A stretch of DNA of 64,000 nucleotides from Nodularia sp. LEGE 06071. GTDB lineage: Bacteria > Cyanobacteriota > Cyanobacteriia > Cyanobacteriales > Nostocaceae. Location of the stretch: positions 1 through 64,000 of the forward strand of contig NZ_JADEWH010000013.1 of the NCBI RefSeq assembly GCF_015207755.1, given 5' to 3'. Positions within the stretch are counted from its first letter, which is position 1, and each line of letters begins with the position of its first letter. Positions 1 to 8,418 of this stretch are shown here, piece after piece. The translations under genes were made by a program, and so were the position numbers. The notes under the pieces are model-generated. The model was not told where the DNA came from. It searched no databases and saw only the letters and a list, made by a program, of their open reading frames with translations.

Positions 1-231
1 AGTCTGGTCTATTCATCATCACTACAATGCGATGGGCAAAGCCCCGCCTCCGGCGATGGCGCGGAGCGCCCGCTAAAAGCGATCGCCTATTTCTTAGGAT
101 ACAACCAGTTTGAAAACACGCCCTAGGCCCCTCCCCCTTCGGGTTCACCAGTCGCCTACGGTGGGAAACCCGCCTACAGCGCTGGTTCACCGCAAGCGAG
201 GAGGGGAACTGGATTTACAGTTAAATTCTGT
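1..231. repeat. Intergenic stretch of dispersed GC-rich repeat fragments
   Basis: No supported gene. The stretch holds GC-rich palindromic pieces: GGGCAAAGCCC near 36, a GCGATGGCGCGGAGCGCC-type segment near 52, a HIP1 octamer near 79, and a CCTTCGGGTTCACC-type piece near 137. Such fragments are typical of dispersed repeats in Nostocales genomes. The short open frame over 110-337 runs antisense into the end of the next gene and is not credible. Confidence 0.5.
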
Positions 232-1845
232 TTATAGAACATCAAACATGAACCTTTTTTCTGGTGGTAAAGCAATAAAATTTAACTGGTGCTTAAAATC
301 ACGATCAGAATTTACTTCTATCAATTTCTGTGTGTAAGGTTGATAGTGAAATAGTTGATATCCTATTTTATTTAAATACTGTGCAACCTCAATATTACTA
401 CCTTGGCTACCTGCAATATTTTCATACAAAATCACTGGTGCAAACTCAGTAATTAATTTCTCACTACCAAGCAGAACAGCCATTTCATGTCCTTCTGCAT
501 CTATTTTGAGAAAATCCACTTGCTCAATGTTTTCTTGCTCAATTAAAGTATCTAAAGTAAAACAGCTTGCTTCTTCAAAAGCGTTTCCAGTCATTTGTTC
601 TGCTGCATCACTGGAAACCACTTGATTAAGTTCGTTTGCAGAATGTAGTAATAATTTTACTGTACCATTGCGATCGCTCGCGGCTCCTGCACAAACCTTG
701 ACCCATGAAAATTGATTAATTCTACAAGTTTCTTCTAAACAACTCACACAAACTGAGAAAGGTTCAACAGCGAAAACTCTTCCCTCAGATCCTACTTTTG
801 CAGCAGCACTAAAAGTATATACACCGACATTAGCACCAATATCAATCACCGTCATACCGGGTTTAATACTATTGCGCCAAAACTCCATTTCATCTTCAAA
901 CCAGTCTTGTTCGGTAATTAACACACTGGTGACAATACTACGCAAGGTTGGCTCAACAGCTATAATCACATTAGTTTCAAAAGGCACATAAGTAAAGGCA
1001 CTATTTCCAGGTAATTGTGTCCAGCACCATTGGGGAGTCAGGGAATTTGACTGATAAAATTGACGTGATAGTTTTTGCCAATGTTCTGCCACTTGTATCT
1101 GCTTGAAATTTCGATAAGCTAAGTAAAGTGCTTGCAGAATAGGTGCAGAATCTGGTAATAACTTTCTAGCTTGATGTAAATATAAAAGTCCTTCTTGTTC
1201 TCCAGCCATTAAACTAGATATTCCCAGTTTGAGAATAGTATTGCCTGAATTTGGTGAAAGTTGAGCTGCTAGATGTAAGAACCGACGACTTACCTCTGTG
1301 TAAAAGGCTATCTGTGAGCGACAGATTATGTCATTTAGTAAAAATAATGCTTGTTGGTAACTATTGCGGGATAATAAAATTTCTTCCCAGCATTGTTGCT
1401 CATTTTGGGAAAATTTATTGTTCCCTGGAAAAATATAGATTAAAAAATTGCTTTGATTTTCAGAGGATACATCAGCAGACTGGATAGTGTTAATCAAAGT
1501 GTTAAATGATATCTTGACTGCTTTTGATTTTTCAGCAATTATGCTGTGAATTAAAGCCAGATGTGCTGCACAAATCGGATGTCCATCTATGTTTAGACCA
1601 TTATTCAGAGCTTCAACAGCCATCTCCAGATAGACTGAACGCATAACTAGATTTTCATCGCACTGTTCGGCTTCAGTCAGAGCGACTACTGCTATGTTAT
1701 TCCAATCAACCGACGACAGAGGATCATCCCAAGAAGTGTTTTCCAGAATGACTGCAATCTTAGATAACGTCTCAGCTTGAACGCAGGGAATTAATTTTTG
1801 AATAGATTGCAAATATACATGATCCGCAACAGGAAGAAAGTTCAT
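232..1845 (-). CDS. FkbM-family SAM-dependent methyltransferase with a long helical N-terminal region
   Basis: Protein of 537 residues. The C-terminal third is a class I methyltransferase of the FkbM type. The SAM-binding motif VIDIGANVGVYTF begins near residue 333, the acidic strand-2 motif AVEP near 359-362, and the family signature DFLKIDAEGHE at 444-454. FkbM enzymes O-methylate sugars or polyketides; the substrate here cannot be read. Residues 1-290 are helical, with leucine/alanine-spaced segments resembling degenerate TPR repeats, so this half may bind a partner or substrate. The gene is monocistronic and divergent from psb28. ATG at 1845 is the only good start seen. The methyltransferase family is fairly sure, the N-terminal reading is not. 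Confidence 0.8.
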   Translation of the reverse strand: MNFLPVADHVYLQSIQKLIPCVQAETLSKIAVILENTSWDDPLSSVDWNNIAVVALTEAEQCDENLVMRSVYLEMAVEALNNGLNIDGHPICAAHLALIHSIIAEKSKAVKISFNTLINTIQSADVSSENQSNFLIYIFPGNNKFSQNEQQCWEEILLSRNSYQQALFLLNDIICRSQIAFYTEVSRRFLHLAAQLSPNSGNTILKLGISSLMAGEQEGLLYLHQARKLLPDSAPILQALYLAYRNFKQIQVAEHWQKLSRQFYQSNSLTPQWCWTQLPGNSAFTYVPFETNVIIAVEPTLRSIVTSVLITEQDWFEDEMEFWRNSIKPGMTVIDIGANVGVYTFSAAAKVGSEGRVFAVEPFSVCVSCLEETCRINQFSWVKVCAGAASDRNGTVKLLLHSANELNQVVSSDAAEQMTGNAFEEASCFTLDTLIEQENIEQVDFLKIDAEGHEMAVLLGSEKLITEFAPVILYENIAGSQGSNIEVAQYLNKIGYQLFHYQPYTQKLIEVNSDRDFKHQLNFIALPPEKRFMFDVL

Positions 1846-2261
1846 CTTTAAACCAGGTTATAAAGTATCTAAATACGGTAATTACTTAATTACCAACAAG
1901 TCTCTAGTAAAGAGGATACCCACTATCCCATAGAAACTAACATCTGGGCTACAAATTTTTGACACAAACTTTAAAGGCTGACCCCAAAAGACTAATTAGT
2001 AGTATCTGCTGCAACGCAAAATTCAGCGTCTTTAATGCAGAGATAGATGATAATGTGGGAGATTGGCTTTTTTTGCTCTTTGTTGATTAAAAGCCAAGGG
2101 AAATTTTTGTAGTTTATCTATTGCGTTATCGACTCATTTATGCTGTAAACCCAGATTGTCTATCAATCCCAGCTAAAAATATCAGGGTTTTCAGCATTTC
2201 CCAAAAAATGAGAGAATAACAAGTTAAGCATTACAATTACAAAATTTTACATACACAGATC
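1846..2261. other. Divergent intergenic region with an 18-bp dyad
   Basis: This 416-bp AT-rich spacer separates the divergent FkbM gene and psb28. It has no supported gene. The dyad GGTAATTACTTAATTACC lies at 1877-1894, about 30 bp upstream of the FkbM start. It is not a canonical NtcA site, because GTA and TAC are 10 rather than 8 bases apart. I see no clear -10/-35 pair for psb28. Confidence 0.4.
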
Positions 2262-2600
2262 ATGGTCAAAATTCAGTTTTCTAAAGGTATTGACGAAGAA
2301 GTAACTCCAGAAGTCCGCCTGACGCGATCGCGCACTGGCGACAGTGGGACAGCAACCTTTATCTTTACAAATCCCCAAATATTGGCAGAAGGTAGCACCG
2401 AAGAAGTCACCGGGATGTACCTGATTGACGAAGAAGGCGAAATAGTTACCCGCGAAGTTAAGGGTAAATTTGTCAACGGTAAAGCAGAAGGCCTAGAAGC
2501 AATTTATGTGATGAAATCCGCCGAAGAATGGGATCGCTTTATGCGCTTCATGGAACGGTATGCCGAACAAAACGGTTTGGGATTTAACAAAGCTGAATAG
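2262..2600 (+). CDS. psb28: Photosystem II assembly protein Psb28
   Basis: Protein of 112 residues, the usual Psb28 length. It opens [20 protein letters not shown] and carries the conserved stretches [18 protein letters not shown] and [14 protein letters not shown]. Psb28 is a soluble protein that binds PSII assembly intermediates, near the CP47 module, on the cytoplasmic side of the thylakoid; it is not part of the mature complex. It is read on the plus strand with moaB starting 2 bases after its stop, so the two may be co-transcribed. Confidence 0.95.
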   Translation: MVKIQFSKGIDEEVTPEVRLTRSRTGDSGTATFIFTNPQILAEGSTEEVTGMYLIDEEGEIVTREVKGKFVNGKAEGLEAIYVMKSAEEWDRFMRFMERYAEQNGLGFNKAE

Positions 2601-2602
2601 AT

Positions 2603-3178
2603 ATGGCATGGGGTATGGGGAACTGTCCCCCTCATTCCCCTCATCCTGCTCATTCCCCTATACTCCAAATCCTCGTGTTACCACCACCACACCCCGATTC
2701 GCCAGGAAACACCGTCACCTGTGCTGTTGTGACAGTCAGTGATACTCGTGACCCAGAAACTGATAAAAGTGGTCAGATCATCCAGCAATTGCTGATTGGT
2801 GCTAACCATGTTGTGGAAGTATACAAAATCATCAAAGATGAGCCAGCCCAGATTCAAGAACAGATAGAACTCTTGGGTAAAAATACGACTTTAGATGTAG
2901 TCATATTCAATGGTGGTACTGGTATTGCTCCCAGAGATACCACCTATGATGCGATTGAGAAATTATTAGAGAAAACTTTACCCGGATTTGGGGAGTTGTT
3001 TCGATTTTTAAGTTATCAAGAAATTGGTTCACGTGCGATCGCCTCTCGCGCTGTGGCTGGAGTTTATCAAAATAAATTAATCTTCTCTCTTCCCGGTTCT
3101 AGTAATGCGGTGCGATTGGGGATGGAAATGCTGATTTTGCCTGAAATGGCTCATTTGGTGAGTCAGATGCAGATGTAG
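2603..3178 (+). CDS. moaB: Molybdenum cofactor biosynthesis protein MoaB
   Basis: MoaB/Mog-type protein of the molybdopterin pathway. The family motifs are CAVVTVSDTR near residue 39, FNGGTGIAPRDTT (GGTG) near 102 and the C-terminal FSLPGSSNAVRLG. Established role of the family: adenylylation or handling of molybdopterin before molybdenum insertion. The first 24 residues, read from ATG 2603, are proline/histidine-rich and arise from a CCCCTCATT-type repeat. The in-frame GTG at 2675 gives about 167 residues beginning (V)LPPPHPD, which matches the usual MoaB length, so it is a plausible true start. The gene directly follows psb28. Confidence 0.9.
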   Translation: MAWGMGNCPPHSPHPAHSPILQILVLPPPHPDSPGNTVTCAVVTVSDTRDPETDKSGQIIQQLLIGANHVVEVYKIIKDEPAQIQEQIELLGKNTTLDVVIFNGGTGIAPRDTTYDAIEKLLEKTLPGFGELFRFLSYQEIGSRAIASRAVAGVYQNKLIFSLPGSSNAVRLGMEMLILPEMAHLVSQMQM

Positions 3179-3314
3179 GGAAAAAACCTCACCCTGGTTT
3201 TGCATAGCAAATCTTGTCCTTACCAAGGAGAGGGTTTTGTGCAGATGTCTTTGGGTTCGCGCCTGCGCCTTGCTTGCACTGGAGGGGCTGGGGGTGGGCT
3301 TCAATTCATAGAAA

Positions 3315-3336
3315 AACCCCCGTATATACGGAGGTT
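3315..3336 (-). terminator. Hairpin terminator downstream of mraY
   Basis: The arms are 3315-3324 and 3327-3336 (AACCCCCGTA/TACGGAGGTT, one mismatch) with a 2-base loop. Read on the minus strand the stem is followed by a run of five T, as in an intrinsic terminator for mraY. It also lies downstream of moaB on the plus strand and may serve both convergent genes. Confidence 0.65.
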
Positions 3337-3401
3337 CTAGTTTCTTAAATTAGTTTTTCAAAAGTTCAAAAATTTTAAAAAGGTGCGATTTCTGCGGAGT
3401 G

Positions 3402-4514
3402 CTACGCGATCGCTAAACAAATGACAGCTAAAATGGCAGCGATAATATAAAACACTGCTACCACTTGTAATTCTGACCAGCCGGTCAATTCCAGATGATG
3501 GTGTAGAGGAGCCATTTTCAATAAACGCTTACCTTTACCATCAGGCCCTTTAGTCGCTTTATAATAACTTACCTGCGCGATCACAGAAAGGGTTTCCACA
3601 AAGAAGATCCCACTGAGAATAAACAGCGCTACCAAACTATTAGTCAGTAATGCCACAGCCGCTAAAGCCCCTCCCAGTGCCAAGGAACCCGTATCACCCA
3701 TGAATACGCGGGCTGGGTTGCGGTTATGGGCTAAGAAACCTAAGCAACCGCCACTTAATGCGGCACAAAAAACCATCAATCCAGGGTAAGCTGGGGCGAT
3801 GACAGCACCTAATGCTAGTAAGGCGATCGCCACGGTTCCTGCTGCTAAACCATCAATACCGTCAGTTAAATTAGTTGCATTACTTTCTGCTACTAGCACA
3901 AAGCCAGCTAAAGGCCAGAATAAAAATCCTAAAGGCAGGGTAAAGCTTACCCAAGGTAAAGCAATATTTGTAATATGAGCATCTTGAGTAGATATCAGCC
4001 ATAGACAGAACAAGGCAGCAAATCCAATTTGCAACGCCAGTTTCATCTTCGGGGATATGCCTTTATTTGATTTGCGGCGCAGAATTTGCCAATCGTCAAG
4101 CCAGCCTACAAATCCATAGCTGAGAGTTAACGCGGCAACGGCAAGCACTTCTGGAGCAAAATTAGATAATATACAGGCGATCGCCACAGCTACGGGGACA
4201 AAGAATATACCCCCCATTGTGGGTGTACCAGCTTTTTTTAAATGGGCTTGAGGGCCATCCTCGCGGATGATTTGCCCGGTTTTCAGTGTTTGCAGTAGTG
4301 GTATGACCACAACACCCATAGCAGCTGAACTCACGGCGCACAGCAAGAATGGGAAAGTCAGTGACATCCCTTGCCAGGGCGTTCTATTGCCCAGCCAATC
4401 AAATATCAATGCTGCTACACTTAGCGCTGCGGCTAAACCAGAAGCTAATCCAATACCCGAAACGTTTGATCCTTCATTAGGAGATAATTTAGCGTCCACA
4501 AAAATTCCCTTCAC
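3402..4514 (-). CDS. mraY: Phospho-N-acetylmuramoyl-pentapeptide-transferase MraY
   Basis: Integral membrane enzyme of peptidoglycan synthesis. It transfers phospho-MurNAc-pentapeptide from UDP to undecaprenyl phosphate, making lipid I at the inner face of the membrane. The 370-residue sequence has about ten hydrophobic segments and the family's catalytic motifs: the D140-D141 pair (LDDW), NLTDGIDG at 215-222, FMGDTGSLALG near 271, and the triple histidine 338-340 in APLHHHLELTGW. Annotated from GTG at 4514; the first 20 residues are poorly conserved-looking, so the start is uncertain. No other mur genes are adjacent. Confidence 0.95.
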   Translation of the reverse strand: MKGIFVDAKLSPNEGSNVSGIGLASGLAAALSVAALIFDWLGNRTPWQGMSLTFPFLLCAVSSAAMGVVVIPLLQTLKTGQIIREDGPQAHLKKAGTPTMGGIFFVPVAVAIACILSNFAPEVLAVAALTLSYGFVGWLDDWQILRRKSNKGISPKMKLALQIGFAALFCLWLISTQDAHITNIALPWVSFTLPLGFLFWPLAGFVLVAESNATNLTDGIDGLAAGTVAIALLALGAVIAPAYPGLMVFCAALSGGCLGFLAHNRNPARVFMGDTGSLALGGALAAVALLTNSLVALFILSGIFFVETLSVIAQVSYYKATKGPDGKGKRLLKMAPLHHHLELTGWSELQVVAVFYIIAAILAVICLAIA

Positions 4515-4640
4515 TCCACACTTCTAAAATTCCACAATTTAATGGAGATTACCTAGTACAGCAGCCAAAAAATCAACATCCATTTTGGAAATTCAAAAGC
4601 TGTTTGACTTTTGACTTCACGGCGGTACTAGTCCCCAGCC

Positions 4641-4877
4641 TCAATCGTCTAGACTCATCTCACTGTCATCATCCATATCGTCATCCTCTATTCCGTCTTC
4701 TGAAATCAAGAATTCTGATATTTCTGTTGCTTGCAGTGAAAACTCGGTTTCTTGAACATGACGCGCTACGAGACGACCTTGAAATTCCAACCAGTCCAAC
4801 GTAGAGGACTCTGGCTTTAATGGAATTACCGGGGCGCGTTGGTTGCGGGGTTCTTCACTTAAGGGAGAATTCAACAT
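4641..4877 (-). CDS. Small acidic conserved cyanobacterial protein (DUF3134-like)
   Basis: Protein of 78 residues opening MLNSPLSEEPRNQRAPVIPL, followed by a hydrophobic/charged middle and an acidic tail of Asp and Glu (GIEDDDMDDD). The opening matches my memory of the cyanobacterial DUF3134 family, whose function is unknown. It has no membrane segment and no cysteines. It stands alone between mraY and the plus-strand PAP/fibrillin gene. Confidence 0.7.
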   Translation of the reverse strand: MLNSPLSEEPRNQRAPVIPLKPESSTLDWLEFQGRLVARHVQETEFSLQATEISEFLISEDGIEDDDMDDDSEMSLDD

Positions 4878-5119
4878 ATCTACGAAAACACAAAAAGGTT
4901 CATGTAACTAGACATAAAGAAGTCTATCACTGACAAGGGATAATTTAATTATTGATTCAAGTCTTGGGTTCATAAATCCGTAAGCTGACAGAAATATTTT
5001 ATTTAATAGTGCTAAGACAACTACCGAATAGATTCTTCGTGTTTTGTCAGTCTCTATACATACAAGATTAATATCAACTTAAGGTGGATGAACCCTAATG
5101 ATTTTTGAGGTAAGAGACG

Positions 5120-5704
5120 ATGATCGGCAAAGCAAATCTGATTGATGCGATCGCGGGGACAAATCGCGGTTTACTAGCCAGTGAACCAGAAAAACAGGCC
5201 ATCTTAGTGGCGATCGCCAATTTGGAAGACTTTAATCCTACCCCTCGTCCCATAGAAGCAAGTCATTTGCTCAATGGTGATTGGCGGTTAATATACACAA
5301 CCAGCAAGGCGCTTTTAAACCTGGATCGCATCCCTTTATGTAAACTTGGTCAAATTTATCAGTCTATCCGGGTCAACACCACCAGCGTTTACAATATCGC
5401 CGAGATTTATGGCTTACCTTATCTCGAAGGATTAGTCAGCGTAGCTGCCAAATTTGAACCAGTTTCAGAAAAACGTGTCCAAGTAAAATTTCAGCGTTCG
5501 ATAGTTGGTTTAAAACGTTTAATAGATTACAGTTCTCCCGCCAATTTTATCCAGGAAATTGAAGCTGGTAAAAAATTTACGGCCATTGATACTCCCTTAA
5601 ACAGTGATAAACAGCAGGGCTGGTTGGACATTACTTATATAGATAGCGATTTGCGAATAGGCAGGGGTAACGAGGGTAGTGTGTTTGTTTTGAGTAAAAC
5701 ATAA
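5120..5704 (+). CDS. PAP/fibrillin family protein (plastid lipid-associated type)
   Basis: Protein of 194 residues with the fibrillin-family pattern: an N-terminal helix (ANLIDAIAGTNRGL), the motif LLNGDWRLIYTTSKALL near 49-65, a beta-rich middle, and a C-terminal TYIDSDLRIGRGNEGSVFVL. Fibrillins are lipocalin-like proteins that associate with plastoglobules and thylakoid lipids; cyanobacterial members affect photoprotection. No signal peptide is seen. It reads in the same direction as psaE, 253 bases downstream. Confidence 0.85.
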   Translation: MIGKANLIDAIAGTNRGLLASEPEKQAILVAIANLEDFNPTPRPIEASHLLNGDWRLIYTTSKALLNLDRIPLCKLGQIYQSIRVNTTSVYNIAEIYGLPYLEGLVSVAAKFEPVSEKRVQVKFQRSIVGLKRLIDYSSPANFIQEIEAGKKFTAIDTPLNSDKQQGWLDITYIDSDLRIGRGNEGSVFVLSKT

Positions 5705-5957
5705 ATTTTCTTTAATTTATGTATTTGCGAATGAAATTAAGCGATCATGGGGCATTTGTCAAGGAGGGTCTGACACCTATTTTAAATTTGGGGTTTGAAA
5801 TGAGTAAGTGCTGAAAGGAAGAGATCAGCCAAATGGGGGAGCATAACGGTCTGGTGATAAATAACTTAACAAAGCCTCTAGGCGCGACCTTGAGGATGTA
5901 AAGTGAAATCAATTAGCCCCATATATTGGCAATCAATAATTAAAAGGGAAGATACTC
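5705..5957 (+). promoter_or_regulatory. psaE upstream leader region
   Basis: This is a 253-bp non-coding spacer before psaE, the expected site of its light-regulated promoter and 5' leader. AAAGGGAAG at 5943-5951 is a plausible ribosome-binding site. I could not identify a convincing HLR1 (RpaB-type) direct repeat or a -10/-35 pair by eye. Confidence 0.35.
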
Positions 5958-6170
5958 ATGGTTCAACGTGGTTCTAAAGTACGTGTTCTCCGCCCCGAAT
6001 CCTACTGGTTTCAGGATGTAGGCACTGTGGCTTCTATCGACCAAAGCGGCATTAAATACGCAGCAATTGTCCGGTTTGATAAGGTCAATTACTCTGGTAT
6101 CAACACCAATAACTTTGCTATAGACGAATTAGTTGAAGTAGAAGCACCAAAAGCTAAGGCGAAAAAATAA
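5958..6170 (+). CDS. psaE: Photosystem I reaction centre subunit IV (PsaE)
   Basis: Protein of 70 residues with the SH3-like PsaE fold: [21 protein letters not shown] at the start, [10 protein letters not shown] in the middle and [11 protein letters not shown] near the end, then a short Lys/Ala tail. PsaE is an extrinsic stromal-side subunit of PSI that helps dock ferredoxin and supports cyclic electron flow. Length and sequence are fully typical. It is probably monocistronic: a tandem-repeat spacer separates it from mutM. Confidence 0.97.
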   Translation: MVQRGSKVRVLRPESYWFQDVGTVASIDQSGIKYAAIVRFDKVNYSGINTNNFAIDELVEVEAPKAKAKK

Positions 6171-6196
6171 GCGGCAAAGCCATAAAGGGGATAAAG

Positions 6197-6230
6197 TAGT
6201 CATTAGTCATTAGTCACTAATCATTAGTGG
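6197..6230. repeat. Short heptameric tandem repeat (TAGTCAT family)
   Basis: Imperfect tandem copies of TAGTCAT/TAATCAT lie in the psaE-mutM spacer. The same family occurs at 17851, 19771, 44885, 48609 and 49868 in this window. Confidence 0.8.
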
Positions 6231-6329
6231 TTGAGGGTGTATACTCCGCCTCTGATGAGGAGCAAAACTCAGGACTAATGACTGTGTTTAATCCCCAATA
6301 GCTAAAATTTGTCCGTTTTATCAGCTTAA

Positions 6330-7178
6330 ATGCCTGAACTGCCTGAAGTCGAAACAGTCCGCAGGGGTTTAAATCAATTGACCCTGCATCAAGAAATTAC
6401 GGGTGGAGATGTGTTGCACAAGCGCACCATCGCCTACCCGTTTTCTGTTGATGAGTTTATTCCTAAAATGACCGGAAGTGCGATCGCCTCTTGGCATCGT
6501 CGTGGTAAATATCTTTTAGCTGAACTTACTCTTTCATCTCTTTCATCCCCCATCTGGCTGGGCGTTCATCTGCGAATGACTGGTCAACTACTGTGGGTAC
6601 ATGAAGATGAACCATTACACAAGCACACCAGGGTGAGATTATTCTTTAAAGACCAGCAAGAATTACGCTTTGTTGACCAGCGCACCTTCGGTCAAATGTG
6701 GTGGGTTCCCCCAGGAGTAGCAGTAGAAACTATCATTACTGGTTTAGCAAAACTGGCAGTAGACCCATTTTCACCCGAATTCACCGTTGAATATCTCGCT
6801 GCTAAATTGCAAAATCGCCGTCGTCCCATCAAAACGGCACTATTAGATCAGTCAGTCGTGGCAGGATTAGGTAATATTTACGCTGACGAAGCACTGTTTA
6901 AAAGTGGGATTTTACCAGTAACCCTCTGTCTAGATTTGCAGTTACAGCAAATTGAGCGGTTACATACAGCCATCATTCAAGTCTTAGAAACCAGCATTGC
7001 GGCTGGCGGGACAACTTTTAGTAATTTCCTGAATGTTCAAGGAGTTAACGGTAATTATGGTGGTGTTGCTTGGGTATATAACCGCACTGGCGAACCCTGC
7101 CGAGTTTGTAGTACTCCCATACAGCGAATTAAATTAGCTGGGCGTTCTAGTCACTTCTGCCCCCAGTGTCAGAGTTGA
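6330..7178 (+). CDS. mutM: Formamidopyrimidine-DNA glycosylase (Fpg/MutM)
   Basis: Bifunctional DNA glycosylase/AP lyase that removes 8-oxoguanine and other oxidised purines. The start PELPEVETVRRGL supplies the catalytic Pro (N-terminal after Met removal) and Glu. The beta-hairpin lysine lies in RRGKYLLAEL near residue 57. The helix-two-turn-helix segment is LLDQSVVAGLGNIYADEALF. The C-terminal zinc finger has C257, C260, C277 and C280. At 282 residues the gene is full length and intact. An anti-oxidant DNA repair function suits a phototroph; the neighbours give no further information. Confidence 0.96.
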   Translation: MPELPEVETVRRGLNQLTLHQEITGGDVLHKRTIAYPFSVDEFIPKMTGSAIASWHRRGKYLLAELTLSSLSSPIWLGVHLRMTGQLLWVHEDEPLHKHTRVRLFFKDQQELRFVDQRTFGQMWWVPPGVAVETIITGLAKLAVDPFSPEFTVEYLAAKLQNRRRPIKTALLDQSVVAGLGNIYADEALFKSGILPVTLCLDLQLQQIERLHTAIIQVLETSIAAGGTTFSNFLNVQGVNGNYGGVAWVYNRTGEPCRVCSTPIQRIKLAGRSSHFCPQCQS

Positions 7179-7313
7179 GGGGAGTGGGGGGTGGGGAGTG
7201 GGGAGTGGAATATTTGCTTTGTCCTTTTGTGTTCAAGATATTCTTAAGTGAAATTACATCTGTTCACAAGCTAAAATCCTCTTAAAACGATCTACAAATT
7301 TAAGAGGCAATTT

Positions 7314-7529
7314 ATGGCAGTCAAAAAGGGAGATATGGTTCGCGCTGTCCGCGAGAAGCTGGAAAACAGTCTGGAAGCAAAAGCCAGTGATAATCGCTTT
7401 CCTTCGTATTTGTTTGACAGCAAGGGCGAAATTGTCGATGTTAGAGGTGATTACGCTCTTGTAAAATTCGGGAAAGTGCCAACACCAAATATTTGGTTAC
7501 GTTCAGATCAACTTGAAGAGTTTAACTAA
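7314..7529 (+). CDS. ndhO: NAD(P)H-quinone oxidoreductase subunit O (NdhO)
   Basis: Protein of 71 residues matching the cyanobacterial and plastid NdhO family: [17 protein letters not shown] at the start, [15 protein letters not shown] in the middle, and [14 protein letters not shown] towards the end. NdhO is a small cytoplasmic-side subunit of the NDH-1 complex, which drives cyclic electron flow and CO2 uptake. AGAGG about 10 bases upstream serves as ribosome-binding site. Two hairpins follow the stop codon. Confidence 0.95.
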   Translation: MAVKKGDMVRAVREKLENSLEAKASDNRFPSYLFDSKGEIVDVRGDYALVKFGKVPTPNIWLRSDQLEEFN

Positions 7530-7530
7530 C

Positions 7531-7581
7531 GCTCAGATTTTAGTCTGAGCCTACACAAACAAAACCTGCCTCCGCAGGTTT
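7531..7581 (+). terminator. Tandem hairpins after ndhO
   Basis: There are two perfect stem-loops in a row. The first is GCTCAGA/TCTGAGC (7531-7537 and 7544-7550, 6-base loop). The second is AAACCTGC/GCAGGTTT (7562-7569 and 7574-7581, 4-base loop). They lie directly after the ndhO stop and are probably a transcription stop or 3' stabiliser. No strong T run follows the second. Confidence 0.6.
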
Positions 7582-7647
7582 CAATATTGCATTTTATACC
7601 GAGGACGGTTCAGTGATACATTACTCTAGAATATCTACCAGAAAAAA

Positions 7648-8051
7648 TTAATCAAAAATAGAGATTACTTGAATACTAGATATTCTAAACATAGGCTTTG
7701 TTTTTTTCTCAGTTGTCACAAATTCCTCTGCACTAACTGACAACGCCGCAGCTACATGAAGCGCGTCCATAGCTGCTAAACCATACTGAACAGCAATTTG
7801 ATAACCTTCTTGAACAATATGAGTCAAATCACTCGCCCAGTAGGTAACATCGCTAAAAAATTCTTTATAAAATTGAGCTTCTTCAGTTTGCTTGTGATAA
7901 ACCGCTTTGGTATTACCTCCAATCTGACAAATTCACTAGAAGCGAATTCCCGTTGGGAATCTCCTAATATTTCCAAGGCTTTCTCGGCAATTCTACCAAC
8001 ACCATTTGTTGCACAGAGTAATACTCCTGAATCAATATAAGTTATTTTCAT
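7648..8051 (-). pseudogene. PIN-domain toxin gene (VapC-like) broken by a frameshift
   Basis: The minus-strand frame from ATG 8051 encodes MKITYIDSGVLLCA, the first metal-binding strand of a PIN-domain RNase, and continues to about VIPK. From there the PIN sequence continues in another frame: VYHKQTEEAQFYKEFF, then YGLAAMDALHVAAAL (the conserved acidic D-A-L-H motif) and EEFVTTEKKTKPMFR, ending at TAA 7648-7650. The change of frame falls at 7903-7908, consistent with loss of one base after CCAAAG. The uninterrupted first frame stops at 7824 after 75 residues and lacks the C-terminal acidic site. Its start overlaps the antitoxin stop by 4 bases. It is either a real inactivation or a sequencing error. 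Confidence 0.8.
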
Positions 8052-8290
8052 CCTTCTCTACCCTGTAGCCCACCTCTGCGACTGGCGAGTTCTTTTTCTA
8101 TTTCATCTTCATCTAATAGATGTTTCCCAGAAGCAACAATTCTAGAGCGAATTTGGCGTAACCGTTCTCCCAAGGGAGTTTTATTTACAGAGGTTTTTAA
8201 GCGAAGAAATTCCACAAAATCTAAAACTTCCTCTTGTTTATCTTGTGGAAGGGAACGCCATTTGGTTAATAACTCTTGTTCTGTACTCAT
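8048..8290 (-). CDS. Antitoxin-like protein (DUF2281-type) paired with the PIN gene
   Basis: Protein of 80 residues. It begins MSTEQELLTKWRSLPQDKQ and continues with EEVLDFVEFLRLK, a pattern common in small DUF2281/VapB-like partners of PIN toxins. The C-terminal part is charged (DEDEIEKELASRRGG). The ATGA overlap with the downstream PIN gene indicates translational coupling in a type II toxin-antitoxin operon. It is intact although its partner is frameshifted. The antitoxin role is inferred from context. Confidence 0.7.
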   Translation of the reverse strand: MSTEQELLTKWRSLPQDKQEEVLDFVEFLRLKTSVNKTPLGERLRQIRSRIVASGKHLLDEDEIEKELASRRGGLQGREG

Positions 8291-8418
8291 CTTGACTACC
8301 TACTTCTGATAATTTAGCCCAAGTAATCTTAATCTATAATATGTCTGATGGTTGAAGGATTGGCTAAAGCCAATAGAGTCTGACTTTCTTAATTACGAAT
8401 TACTTATTACAAATTATT

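Noticed and set aside
110-337. 75-codon open frame on the plus strand
   Set aside because: It lies in repeat DNA and antisense to the FkbM gene, with no family-like sequence.
1877-1894. NtcA-binding site upstream of the FkbM gene
   Set aside because: GTA and TAC are separated by 10 bases, not the 8 required, and no -10 element sits at the correct distance.
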